64,000 nucleotides of DNA from Okapia johnstoni (lineage: Eukaryota; Chordata; Mammalia; Artiodactyla; Giraffidae). The notes below the pieces were generated by a model. It saw nothing but the letters and a program-made list of their open reading frames with translations. It did not search any database and was not told the origin of the DNA. This document shows, one piece after another, positions 44,309-55,370 of the stretch. The first letter of the stretch is position 1. Every line of letters starts with the position of its first letter. A program made the translations under genes and the position numbers. The stretch is taken from NCBI GenBank assembly GCA_024291935.2, contig JAGTYA010000024.1, positions 5,518,001 through 5,582,000 on the forward strand, read 5' to 3'.

Positions 44309-44599
44309 CTAGAAGCAAAAGAAGAACGAAGGGTACTGAGAATAATCAGTAGTGTCCTGCAAGGCAATTGGACGATATTGCAGCTTCTTCAGTGGCAGTA
44401 CAGAGTTAATCCTCTCAGATGGGGATGCTGAGGCTCCTTCTCCTGGGGGTGGAGAGGTTCCTTCTATTGGCAAAGAAGACTCATCAGAATTTAGAAGCTC
44501 GACATCCTCATCTTCATCAAGGTCTTCCCACATATCCCTTTCCCAGTTTTCAGGACCCCATTCCTCCCCAGTCAATACTTTCACTGTAACACTAGACAC
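44309..44599 (-). pseudogene. ERV-L gag-region fragment
   Basis: A 96-codon minus-strand frame lies in the 5' third of the provirus, downstream of the primer-binding site, where gag is expected. It is rich in Asp, Glu, Ser and Pro with an acidic D-E-D-E-D stretch. No zinc-knuckle or major homology region is visible. It is open by chance survival within a broken gene; the flanks have stops in the same frame. Confidence 0.45.
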
Positions 44600-45105
44600 C
44601 CTGAGAGGCAGGGGGTTCCATCTGCTTGTAAATCAGCCACTTGCATGATGTGGTTCTGGGTTCAGTTTTTAGCAATTTCAGTCCTGTGACTACCAGAGAT
44701 TAAGGGTCTCTTTCAGAGCATACACAGAGGCCTTCAGATCACTTTTCCCTTTTTAAGTTAGAAATTCGTATTCCTGAGCTCATCTTTTTCTTTCCCCTCT
44801 TTGACTAGTGACGTTAGAAGCCACCATCCAATCTCATTAAACTCACTAGTTTGACAAAAATGTTTAAATGTATTGTACATATGGTCACTCAGATCTTTGT
44901 TTCTTATAAGTGTTTGGTTAGGAGTATCCAATAGTGATATTTTGCATATATCTATTGCCAGGTTATACCATGGACTTTCAGCACTCTTTTTATTACTGGA
45001 AGCAGAGTCATCAGTGTTTTTAAATCTAATCAGAGTTAGAGAGTCAATTCAAAACCCTAGAATTAATTCAGAAAATAATTCATCCTTAAGATTCTGTACA
45101 TCTAG

Positions 45106-45122
45106 AGCCACTCTAAGTACCA
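45106..45122 (-). other. ERV-L primer-binding site remnant
   Basis: Minus-strand tggtacttagagtggct lies 3-4 bp downstream of the 5' LTR. Its position and the tggtac.agagtgg pattern fit a leucine-tRNA primer site, which is usual for ERV-L. Some positions have decayed. Confidence 0.5.
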
Positions 45123-45125
45123 ATA

Positions 45126-45484
45126 TTCATATTAGTCAGGACTCTCTAGAGAAACAAAGCCATTCAGATAGAGATATAAATATAGATATAGGTAGAATTA
45201 CTAGAAGGAATTGGTTATGGATATTGGCAAGTCCAAGTCTGTAGTGTGGGCCAGCAGGCAGAGTACCAGGATAGCTGCTGGCACAGATGGAGCTGAAGGC
45301 AGCCGGATGGGGACTCTCCCCTCGCTCAGGGAAGCCAGTCTTTTTGTTCCATTCAGGTCTTCAACTGATCGGATGGGGCTCACCCACATGATGGCGGGCA
45401 ATCTGCTTACTCAATTTTCACAGATTTAAATGTTAATCTTATTCCAAAACACTCTTCAAGTTGACACAAAAGTTAACCATCACA
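45126..45484 (-). mobile_element. MLT2-like ERV-L LTR (5' LTR of the antisense provirus)
   Basis: On the minus strand it starts at tgtg (45481-45484), 'tgatggttaacttttgtgtc', and ends near 'gagagtcctgactaata'. 'gcccaccc'-type motifs seen antisense as 'gggctcacccacatgatggc' support MLT2. The internal region follows directly to the left. Confidence 0.8.
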
Positions 45485-45514
45485 GAGCCTGATCATAAAA
45501 GTATAAACTAATAT

Positions 45515-45735
45515 TTGTGAGCACATATTGAGCACTTACTGTGTGTCCAGCTCTGTACTCAGCACTTCAAATACTTCACTTCATTTCACCATCATGACCT
45601 CCCTGTAAGTCCTATGAATGGCCACTCTTTTGTTTTCAGGAAACCAAGCCTTGGAGAGATGAAGCTACTCATCCAAAGTCACAACTTTTTAAGTGGGAGA
45701 CTCCAACAAGCCTGAATCCAGTGCTACCTGCTCCA
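45515..45735 (-). repeat. MIR SINE remnant
   Basis: 'tgagcacttactgtgtgtcc', 'accatcatgacctccctgta' and 'ccttggagagatgaagctac' are antisense MIR. Confidence 0.75.
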
Positions 45736-46500
45736 CAGCCCATGAGCCAAACCACCTTGCAGGACTGATATATTTAGGACCATGGCCACAGGGGTGGTAA
45801 GAAAGAACTGAGATGGAGATCTGAGACTCTGGGCTAATAGCAGCAGGTGACAGCAGAGTTTGCCAGGACTCCAAGTTGAGTATGAAAAGAGATTGAAGGC
45901 CAGTTTGTGGAGGAAAGATAGTGAGCTCATTCATGTTAAAGACAGAAAAGCAAGGGGCATTTCTCTCCCTACTCTCTCTTCCAGAGTCATATAGTCTGAA
46001 AAAGAAATATGGCTTTCTGTCAATTCCTGATGACTTCCAAGCTTACATCTCCAACCCCAGACATTGTTCTTTGTAGCAGTCAGACTAGGATATCTACAAT
46101 GTAGTAACAGCCCAAAATCTCAGTGGCTTAAAATTATTAAGGCTTATTATTCACTCACACCACTTGCCCTTTCCAGTTACCTGGGGCCCTGATGCATATT
46201 ATTGTCACTCCAGTCTTGTGGTAATCAAGGCAGAGAGGAAAAATGAATGAGTATAATTGTGCACAGGCACTTAAGTACTTGCTAACTCTGAAGAGAGACC
46301 ACAGTTCTTCCTTTCGGGTCTCAGAAGAGAGATCTCTCTCTGAGGTCTCTCTCAGGAGAGAGATAAACGCGTTTTCAGGAGTCCTCATATAGATGGGGAA
46401 ACAGCATGCCTTTAGAAATATCCAGTCTGATGAAAGAGTCTCAGTCCTCACTTCTATTAGGGGTCTCCTGGGATGAGACTTGATACTACTGAAGATAACT
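45736..46500. other. unclassified stretch with possible old LTR
   Basis: 46090-46460 ('caaaatctcagtggcttaaa', 'ctggggccctgatgcatatt') sounds like an old LTR or DNA transposon I cannot name. 46325-46365 holds a self-complementary run of gagagatctctctc. Confidence 0.35.
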
Positions 46501-47480
46501 CATAACTGAAAACTCATAGACACAAACACACTGTAGCAAAGGAGACTATTAGCATCAGTGAGGCATGGCTCCTTTCATAGATGGTACCACCAGCAACGCC
46601 TCTGAACTTGAGACAGAGGGACAGAATGGGGGAAGTAGCTGGGACAGAATTACCAAGGCCAAAAGCTTCCTCCTCCTACCCCCTGTGTCACCATGATCAG
46701 GCCCCTGCCCCTCTCCAGGCACATCACCCCATCTGTGACTCAGGGGTGGAGCTGGACGATACTTAATGCTGCCTCTGCCTTCACACTGGAATCTTTCTCC
46801 TCCTAATCTTGCCCAGACCCCCCTGTGCCCATCATCCCTGAATCTTAATCTTAAATAATGGAACCAGTAACCTGGCTAACTGTGTGAGTCGGAAAATCAC
46901 CCAATGGGGAAGCTGTGTGGGCAGCCCCTGCTTCCACTCCATCACCCTCCATAATGCATTGTCTGACACTTTCCATTTATTTTTCAATTCCTTTACCATC
47001 AGAAATGACAATTAACTTTTCAGTGTAAATACTGCTTTACCAAACTGAATTAATTATGGGTGAGGAGACAGGTTCCAGCCGCATGATCAGAGCATCTCAG
47101 GCATTAACCCTGCTGTCTTCACCAAGGCCCCACAGTAGGGGGCAAGAGGCTCAGAGTATATCCCTGGAAAACACTGCTTGGAACCTCACTGGGAGTCACC
47201 TAACCCCTGGCCCCATGCCCTCTTGCAGCCTTCTCGGAGAAGAAGAGAGCCTGAGGGCTGCAAACACGTTTCTCATTGGAAGGGCTTTGAAGTTGGAAGG
47301 AACTTGCTCTTTTGCAGATGAAGGAATGAGGCCCAGAGAGTGGACAGTCTCACTCTCTGTGGCCTATCAGAGAACTGATATCACAGTACGAACAGATAAA
47401 CTGAATTTGAGAAAAGGCAGCAGTCTGCAAGGAGAAATAGAACCTGAGCATTCACCTACCTGGGATAGATGAAAGAATGT
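46501..47480. other. unique stretch with candidate conserved element
   Basis: 46850-47065 is a complex AT-rich island (see the finding). The 138-codon frame at 47056-47472 is unsupported. 47310-47345 has a MIR- or L3-like scrap. Confidence 0.45.
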
Positions 47481-49332
47481 AAACCTACAAAAATAAACAA
47501 GTAAACTTAAAACTGTAAACTAGTTTAGGTTTTTTCCTTCTCAAATTCAAGGCACTCCCAGGAAGACTAGGGAGACTCCTGAGGAAGCATTTATGTGGTA
47601 CTGGCAAAGGAGGGGTACTGCCCACTGCAGAAACCACCTAGCAGCAATCTCCTCTAAGAGCCGTAAGACTTAATCTGCAGAGCAAAGAGAAAGAGAAACT
47701 GTTGTCTTAGGGACATAGTATACCTAAGTCTGAAAATTAAGCACATCATAAGAAATACACCCTCCCACACTCCTCCTACACTGGCTAGCAAGTACTGAGT
47801 AAAAATAACAATGGATTATATCTGGGAGAGCTTTCAGAGACAGGTTATCACCAGCGTATAGCACAAAGAAAAGGTCCAAAAGCAGAGGGATAGGGAATAG
47901 ATGCTGGAAATTAACCTCTGAAAAACCATCCAGAATCTTAACCTTAATTATCACCAGAAGAATTTAAAGCCTGTACTATACCAAAGATAACCATAGCAAC
48001 CACAGACCTCAAACCTAGTCTGACTAGTCAAGTGCTGACTAGATTAACACATACTCCCACATTAAAGGTCTAACAGATGAAAGGTGTGCATATCTCCAAG
48101 CATAAAAAGTATTTACCTCACTATCTGTCATCCTACAAAAGATATCCAGCTTTAAATAAAAAGTCATAAGATATATGAAAGGCAAGAAAAAAAATACTAA
48201 GCAATTATCCACACCAAATTAGACATGCACAGATATTGGAACTATCAGACAGGGAATTTCAAATTACTATGATAACATATTAAAGATTCTAATGAAATGT
48301 TTAACAACATTTAATATCAAATGATTAGTCTCATCAGAGACAGAAATGCTAAGAGTCAAGTGACAATATTAAAAAGAAAAAAACACAGTTACAGAGATGA
48401 GAAATACCTTCTGGGCTCTCATCCATAGACTTGAGATAACAGAGGCAAGGATCAGTGAACTTGTGGATAGATCAGTGAATTACCCTATCCGAATCAAAAT
48501 GAAACAAAAATATGTGAAAAACTGTAGCACTTCCAAGAACTGTTGAGCAATGCAAAACAGTATACTATACAAGTAATTGCACACTCAAAAGGACAAAATA
48601 GAAAAGAAATATTTGAAGAAATAATGTGCAAGAGTTTTCTAAAATTAAAGATAAACATCAACCTACAGGTTCAAAAAGCTTTGAAAACATCACACAGGGT
48701 CAATATCAAAAATCTGAATGAATATAAAAGTAAAACAAAAAATCTAGGCAAATAAATTCAAACTCAAATTGCTGGAAACCATAAATGAAATTATAAAGAG
48801 AGTCAAAGAAATAAGACGTACATACAGAGGAACAAAGAGAAGAATGTCAGCAGACTCCTTGTCAGAAAGCATTCAAACAAGAAAACAATGGAATGGGAAA
48901 ATAAAATATTAAAAATGCATCAACAAAATTCTACACCCGATGAGAACGTCCTCGGAAATGATGAGCAACAAATATTTTTCAAGACAAACAAAAACTAAAG
49001 AAATTCACTACTGGCAGGACCTGCTCTGATTAAGGATTATGAAAAGAAGTTCTTCAGGCCAAAGGACTGTATCAGTGCAAACTCAGAGCCACAAAGAGAA
49101 AGAATACAAGTGAAACAGAGAAAGATGAAATCAGTTTTTCATTCTTTTTAATTTCTCTAAAACATAAATGCCTAAAGAAAAACTAGTGACAATGTATCAT
49201 GTGATTATAGCATATGTAAAATGGAAATAAATGGCAAAAAATGGTACAAAGATAGGAATAAGGAATATATTGTTGACAGGTCATGAAGTGGCATGAGGTG
49301 GCATATTATTAGTTTAAAGTATCCCAATGTCA

Positions 49333-49592
49333 CCCCACTCCAGTACTCTTGCCTGGAAAATCCCATGGACGGAGGAGCCTGGTAGGCTGCGGTCCATGGG
49401 GTCGCTAAGAGTCGGACACGACTGAGCGACTTCACTTTCACTTTTACTTTTCATGCACTGGAGAAGGAAATGGCAACCCGCTCCAGTGTTCTTGCCTGGA
49501 GAATCCCAGGGACGGGGGAGCCTGGTGGGCTGCCATCTATGGGGTCGCACCGAGTCGGACACCACTGAAGCGACTTAGCAAGCAAGCAAGCA
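49333..49592 (+). mobile_element. BOV-A2 SINE
   Basis: Two tandem Bov-A units are visible: 'ccccactccagtactcttgc' to 'gacacgactgagcgacttca', then 'actggagaaggaaatggcaa' to 'acaccactgaagcgacttag', ending in a (GCAA)n tail. It lacks a tRNA head. The low divergence and CpG retention suggest it is among the youngest SINEs here. Confidence 0.92.
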
Positions 49593-50619
49593 GTATTAAT
49601 TAAACTGTAAATTACAAACACTTTGGGAATCACTAAAACTTTTGAAAAAAGAAAAATAAGAGAGATAAAATAGAATCACAAAATAAATTCTCACTTACCT
49701 CAAGAGAAGGCAGGAAAAAAGAAACAAATAGATGTAGCAGTTAGAAAGCAGCCAACAAAATGATAGATTTCAAATCAACTATATCAAATCACCATAAATG
49801 TAAATGGATTAAGCACACCAACCACCAGGCAGAGATTTTTCTAATTAAACAAAAAAGCAATATGCAACTATATGTTGTCTACAACAACCTCTCTCTAAAC
49901 ATAAAAATGTCAAGTGGTCAAAATTAAAAGAATGGAGAAACATACAGTAACTAAAAGAAAGCTGAAGTGCCTGTATACATGTCAGATAAAATCGACTTCA
50001 GAGCAGGAAATATCATCAGCTATAAAGGACATTACATAATGATAAGTGGAAGAATTCTACAAGAATACATAGAAATCCTAAATGTGTACTCACCTAACAG
50101 CAGAACTTCAAAATATTTAAAGGAAAAAAAACTGATGAAACAGAAAGGAGAATTTTATTTTTTAATTCACAGTTACAGCTAGAAATATCAACACTACTCT
50201 CTCTGTAATTGATAGACTGAATAGGCAGAAAATCAGAAAATCTGTAAGGATATATGTGACCTGAAGAGCATTATCAATCAACTGGACCTGGCTGATATTT
50301 ATAGACCACCCAGCAATAGCAGAGTACACATTCTCAAGTGCACAAGGAACCTTCCCCAACATAGTGTATATTCCAGACCATAAAACAAACCTTAGCACCT
50401 TTAAAAGAGTAATGTCAGTAGTAATACAAATTGCACTCTCAATAACAGAATTAAACTGGAAATCAAGAAGAAAAAATTATCTGAGAAATAACCAAATATT
50501 TGAAAATTAAACAATAAGTAAATCAGGAAAGAAATCTAAAGGGAAATAGAAAAAAATTTTGAATGAATCAAAATTTGGGGGATATAGCAGCATGTAGAGG
50601 AAAATTCTAGCATTAAATG

Positions 50620-51003
50620 CAGGTATTTGTCTACTTACACTGCCATAACAGAGGACCACAGATGGTGTTGTAGAGAACAAAACTTTATTTTCTCACAATT
50701 CTAGAGGCTAGAAATTCAAGATCAAGATATATTAGCAGAAGTGGTTTCTGGTGAGCCCTTTCTCCCAGACTTGCAGGTGGCTACCTTCTTCCTGTGTCCT
50801 TATACGCTTTTCCTCTATGCATGCACACACCTGGTATTTCTTCCCATTCTTATAAAGACACCAGCTCTTGGATAAAGGTCTCAAGTCTGCGACTTCGTTT
50901 AACCTTAGTTACCCCTTGAAGGTCCCATCTCCAAAAATAGTCCATTGAGGACTAGAGTGTCAACATAAGGATTTGAAAAGGACACAATTTAGCCCATAAC
51001 GAT
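50620..51003 (-). mobile_element. MLT1/MST-type (MaLR) LTR inserted in L1M
   Basis: 'cactgccataacagaggacc', 'ttctcacaattctagaggct', 'gtttctggtgagccctttct', 'cttccattcttataaag'-like text near 50845 and the closing 'acacaatttagcccataacg' are antisense MaLR. L1 sequence flanks both sides. Confidence 0.75.
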
Positions 51004-52164
51004 GCATAGAGTAGAAAAAATGAAGGGTCTAAAATTAATATCATAAGTTCACACTATAAGCAAATTAAAGTCAAAATAAACAGGAGAAGAGAAATGATAA
51101 AGATAAAACAGAAACCAACAAAATGGAAAATGGAAAAAGATAGAGAAATTTTAGAAACAAAAGCTGATTCTTAGAAAAAATCAATGTAGCTTATATTGAT
51201 ATATCTAGCCAGTCTCACCAAGAAAAAAGAAGAGAAAAAATTACTTACCAAAATCAAAAAATGAAGGAGAAAAAATCACTACTGACCTCACAGATTTTAA
51301 AAGATAATAAACACCACAAAAAAACCTAAGAAAAATATACATATACACAATTACAGTTGTAAATTTCAATACCCCTCACGCAGTGACTAATGGAATCAGT
51401 AAATATGAAATAATCAAGGATTTAAAAGACTTGAACAACACAACCAACCAATGTGACCTAAATGACATTTGTAGAACACTCCACCCCACAACTGCAGAAC
51501 ACACATTATTTTCAAATGTGTATTGAATATGAGCTGTATTTTAGGTCATAAAAATGTCTTGATAAATTTAAGATTCAAGACATAGAGTGTATGTTTCCTG
51601 ACTACAATGGATTTCAGTTAGAAATCAATAATAGAAAGATTTCTGGAAAATTCTCAAATATATAGAAATCAAATGGCATACTTCTAAATAAACCACCAAC
51701 CAGAGAAAAAATTAAAAAGGAAATTGGAAAGTACTTTTAACTTAGTGAAAATGAATACGTATAGCACATCATAAAAATCATGTTTTCTAATGACCTGAAA
51801 TTTTTGAAAAGAGAGAATTGAATATTAACACATACTACAATATGGATAAATCACAGAATAATTATGCAGATTGAAAGAAACCAGGCCAAAAAGAAAACAT
51901 TCTATCTGGCTTCATTTATATACAATTCTATATTATCTATAATGACAGCCAGAATTGCTGTCAATTGCCTGGGGATGGTGGGGGAGGAAGTGGTATAAAG
52001 GAGGGATTACAGAGAGGCAGGCGGAAATTCGGGAGGGTGATGGTTATATTCATTAACTTGACCGTGGTGATGATTTCACAGATGTATAAACCTCTCAAAA
52101 CTTATCAAGTTGTATGCTTTTTAAGTTGCAGTTTGTTATAATCAATTATATCCCAATAAAGTGT

Positions 52165-52408
52165 ATGTTAAAAATCTTATCAAGTTGTACACTTTAAATA
52201 TAAGTGGTTTATAATTTGTGGTTGCCATGGGGGATGAATGAGGAGAGGACATAGGGAGTTTGGGATTAACATGTACGCTCTGCTATATGTAAAATGGATA
52301 ACGAGGTCCTACTGTATAGCACAGGGAGCTCTGCTCAATGTTACGTGGCAGCCTGGATGAGAGGGGAATTTGGGGGGAGAATGGATATATGTATATGTGT
52401 GATTTACA
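52165..52408 (+). mobile_element. Cetartiodactyl L1 3' end, left part
   Basis: 'gtcctactgtatagcacagg', 'gagctctgctcaatgttacg' and 'atggatatatgtatatgtgt' is a familiar cetartiodactyl L1 tail. It resumes after the BovB at 53568. Confidence 0.8.
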
Positions 52409-52931
52409 AAAAAGCAGAGATCAAACTGCCAACGTCCCTTGGATCATAGAAAAAGCAAGAGAGTTCCAGAAAAACATCTGCTTCATTGACTACGCTAAAT
52501 CTTTTGACTGTGTGGATCACAACAAACTGTGGAAAATTCTTCAAGAGATGGGAATACCAGACCACCTGACCTGCTTCCTGAGAAATCTGTATGCAGGTCA
52601 AGAAGCAGCAGTTAGAACCAGACATGGAACAACAGACTCGTTCCAAATAGGGAAAGGAGTATATCAAGGCTATTTATGGTCACCTTGCTTATTTAACTTA
52701 TATGCAGTGTACATCATGCGAAATGCTGGACTGGATGAAGCACAAGCTGGAACCAAGATTGCTGGGAGAAGTATCAATAACCTCAGATACACAGATGACA
52801 CCACCCTTATGGCAGAAAGTGAAGAGGAACTAAAGAGCCTCCTGATGAAAGTGAAAGAGAAGAGCGAAAAAACTGGCTTAAAACTCAACATTCAAAAAAC
52901 AAAGATCATGGCATCCGGTCCCATCACTTGA
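52338..52931 (+). pseudogene. BovB reverse transcriptase fragment with Y-T-D-D
   Basis: This 197-codon frame starts in L1 sequence (first 24 or so codons) and is then BovB RT. It has motif A (F-I-D-Y-A-K-S-F-D, one change in the usual A-F-D), motif B (Q-G-Y-L-W-S-P, where the sibling has Q-G-C-I-L-S-P), and motif C Y-T-D-D at 52788-52799. It ends at a TGA (52929-52931) where sibling copies read through. Fingers are truncated and the endonuclease is absent. Confidence 0.85.
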
Positions 52932-53567
52932 TGGCAAATAGATGGGGAAACATTGGAAACAGTGAGACAATTTATTTTCTTGGGTTCCAAAATCATTGCA
53001 GATGATAACTGCAGACTTGAAATTAAAAGACACTTGCTCCTTGGAAGAAAAGCTATGACAAACCTAGACAGCATATTTTAAAAGCAGAGAGATTACTTTA
53101 CCAACAAAGGTCTGTCTAATCAAAGCTATGGTTTTTCCAGTAGTCATATATGGATGTGAGAGTTCAACCATAAAGAAAGCTGAGTTCCGAAGAATTGATG
53201 CTTTTGAACTGTAGTGTTGGAGAAGACTCTTGAGAGTCCCTTGGACTGCAAGGAGGAGATCAAACCAGTCCATCCTAGAGGAAATCAGTTCTGAATATTC
53301 ATTGGTAGGGCTGATGCTGAAGCTGAAGCTCCAATACTTTGGCCACCTGATGCGAAGAACTGACTCATTGGAAAAGACTTGGAAAGATTGAGGGCATTAG
53401 GAGAAGGAGATGACAGAGGATAAGATGGTTGGATGGCATCACCAACTCAATGGATATGAATTTGAGCAAGCTCCAGGAGTTGGTGATGAACTGGAAAGTG
53501 TGGCGTGCTGCAATCCATGTGGTCGCAAAGAGTCAGACATAACTGAGCAACTGAACTGAACTGAACT
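52409..53567 (+). mobile_element. BovB LINE inserted in L1 tail
   Basis: 5'-truncated sense copy from the RT fingers ('gcagagatcaaactgccaac') to the (AACTG)n tail 'actgaactgaactgaactga'. The L1 3' end resumes directly after it. Confidence 0.92.
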
Positions 53568-53655
53568 GATTGTGTTAATCAGCTATGCTCCAATGTAAAA
53601 TAAAAAGTTAAAAAAATATAATAAAAATAAAAGTTATTAAAAAATTAAAAAAATG
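53568..53655 (+). mobile_element. Cetartiodactyl L1 3' end, right part and poly(A)
   Basis: 'atcagctatgctccaatgta' with an A-rich tail ends the L1 that begins at 52165. Confidence 0.8.
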
Positions 53656-53797
53656 AGTTCCTTATTGTAAGTTGATTGTTCCTCAGTAAAGCTGCTTAAA
53701 ATCAGTAAATAAGAAGCTATTTGGCAGTTTGTGCCTTCTCTGAGTACCATGCTTTCCTCCTATCAGGTGTGGTGTATTGCCATCACCTTGGAAAATG

Positions 53798-53986
53798 TAA
53801 GTCACTTCAGTCGTGTTGGACTCTTTACGACCCCATGGACTGTAACCCGCCAGGCTCCTCTGTCAGTGGGATTCTCCAGGCAAGAATATTGGATTGGATT
53901 GCCATGCCCTCCTCCAGATCTTCCTGACCCAAGGATTGAGCCCGAGTCTATTATGTCTCTTAAATTTACCACTAGCGCCACCTGAA
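53798..53986 (-). mobile_element. Bov-tA SINE (left of an inverted pair)
   Basis: Antisense copy: 'cacttcagtcgtgttggact', 'ctccaggcaagaatattgga', with the tRNA-like head 'taccactagcgccacctgaa' at the right, facing the next SINE's head. Confidence 0.85.
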
Positions 53987-54200
53987 AAGCCCTGGTGAGT
54001 CAGGCTGTAAAGAATATTCCTGCAACGTGGGAGACCCAGTTTCAGTTCCTGGGTTGGAAAGATCCCCTGGAGAAGGGAATGGCTACCCACTCCAGCATTC
54101 TTGACAGGAAAATTCCATGGACAGAGGAGCCTGGCAGGCTGTGGTCCACAGGCTCACAAGGAGTGGAATAGGACTGAGAGACTAACACTTCCATTTTCAC
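53987..54200 (+). mobile_element. Bov-tA SINE (right of an inverted pair)
   Basis: Sense copy: the head starts 'gccctggtgagtcaggctgt', followed by 'gggagacccagtttcagttc' with a decayed box B, then 'ggaaaattccatggacagag' and the end 'ggactgagagactaacact'. The two heads abut, giving a long inverted repeat. Confidence 0.85.
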
Positions 54201-54394
54201 TGGGCATGTTAGAATTGGGTACTTATGGAGATCAGTATACCTCCAATAATTTTCCAATAAGACAAGGGCTTCCTGGGAAATGCGCATATTTGCTGTTGGA
54301 CTCTTTCCAAGTGAACTCTCCCCTTACCTGTCCCAAAGGCTCTGGATAGGCTCCAGGTATGGCTGCCATTGGACACCAGGGGCCCTGCCCACTG

Positions 54395-54540
54395 CTGAGC
54401 CCCTACAAATGTTAATCACATTTTATCCACACAACAACCCTGCAACATTACTCCTATTCTATAGATGATGAACCTAAGGACCAAAGACATGAAGGAACAC
54501 ACTGAGGCTCACAGCCAGGACGAGGTAGAGTAAGGGTTGC
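54395..54540 (-). repeat. MIR SINE remnant
   Basis: 'tatccacacaacaaccctgc', 'ctattctatagatgatgaac' and 'ctgaggctcacagccaggac' are antisense MIR. 54201-54394 is unique. Confidence 0.7.
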
Positions 54541-55211
54541 AACACTGATTCATGCAAAAGTGACTTTGGGGGGCTTAACACATCCTGTAACCTCCATCAC
54601 TCCCCTGACATCTTCCTTGGACATGTTATCTACCTAGGGGAAACCAAGGCAGCCCACTTCAGTCATCTCTTAACCCAGAGAGTGGATTTGGGGTCCTGGT
54701 ACTTCTAATGAATTCCGCTCCCATCCCTTCTCCACAGCCCAGTGAGCAAAGAACACAAGGGCACGGGTCATCAGGCTCCCAGTCCTTGAGGTCTGGGACC
54801 AGGGTCCAAGTTAAGGAGAAGTCGGGGTGGGGTGCAAAGAAGGAAGAACATGGTTTGTACCGTCGTTTTATTGTGGGACACAGGTCGAAAATGAGGCTAA
54901 GTGTAGTTCATCACACACTTAATTCTGTTCAGCTATGAAGTTTACCTTGGCTGTACCTGGATGATGACTTCAACCTCTCATTCTGTTTTCCTGCAGTTGA
55001 GAAAAAAGAGAGATGCCATGCCATCTTGATTGGACTCTGGCATCAGCAAAATCTCTGGAGTGAGGGTATCTGGTGGGACTCAGATGCTCCTGGAATTTAT
55101 GTAAACTAGAGCAGTTAAAAAGTGTATTAATTCAGATTCATGGAGGTTTACCATACCTTGTACATCCATACAGACTGCCTCCTCTAACCGTCACTGCCAC
55201 AGTCACACTTC
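54541..55211. other. unique stretch
   Basis: No gene or repeat is recognised. Confidence 0.4.
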
Positions 55212-55370
55212 TGGGACTTTGTCCTGCTCCACTGCGTGCTGGCTGTGTGACCCCAGGCAAGCTTCTGCCCTTTCTGAGCCTCCGTTTTGTCAACTGCAAG
55301 CTTTGGTGAGGATTCAGAGAGATACTCTTTATAAGGCACCTGGCCCAGGGCTGGCCCAGAAGGCACACTG
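55212..55370 (+). repeat. MIR SINE remnant
   Basis: 'ggctgtgtgaccccaggcaa', 'ccctttctgagcctccgttt' and 'ataaggcacctggcccaggg' are sense MIR. Confidence 0.8.

Larger units (their letters stand above)
40745..45125 (-). mobile_element. ERV-L (class III) provirus, internal region, antisense
   Basis: This is a decayed endogenous retrovirus of the ERV-L group on the minus strand. A pol-like region lies at about 40745-43500, a gag-like region at about 43500-45100, and a primer-binding site and 5' LTR at the right end. No 3' LTR is recognised at the left; the element fades near 40745, so it is truncated or rearranged there. The internal region hosts a BovB 3' fragment (41327-41457), a Bov-tA (43106-43400) and a mariner MITE (43411-43490). 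Stops and indels break all frames. The ERV-L assignment comes from LTR type, primer-binding site and RT context, without a database search. Confidence 0.75.
47481..52164 (+). mobile_element. L1M LINE composite, sense
   Basis: ORF1- to ORF2-like L1 phrases run left to right: 'aattgctggaaaccataaat', 'gaagttcttcaggccaaagg', 'gctgaagtgcctgtatacat', 'gacattacataatgataagt', 'agccagtctcaccaagaaaa', then the 3' UTR 'gtggtgatgatttcacagat' and 'tatatcccaataaagtgtat'. The endonuclease region occurs twice (about 50250-50340 and 51440-51530), so two L1s or an internal duplication are present. A BOV-A2 and an MLT1 are inserted. Confidence 0.75.
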
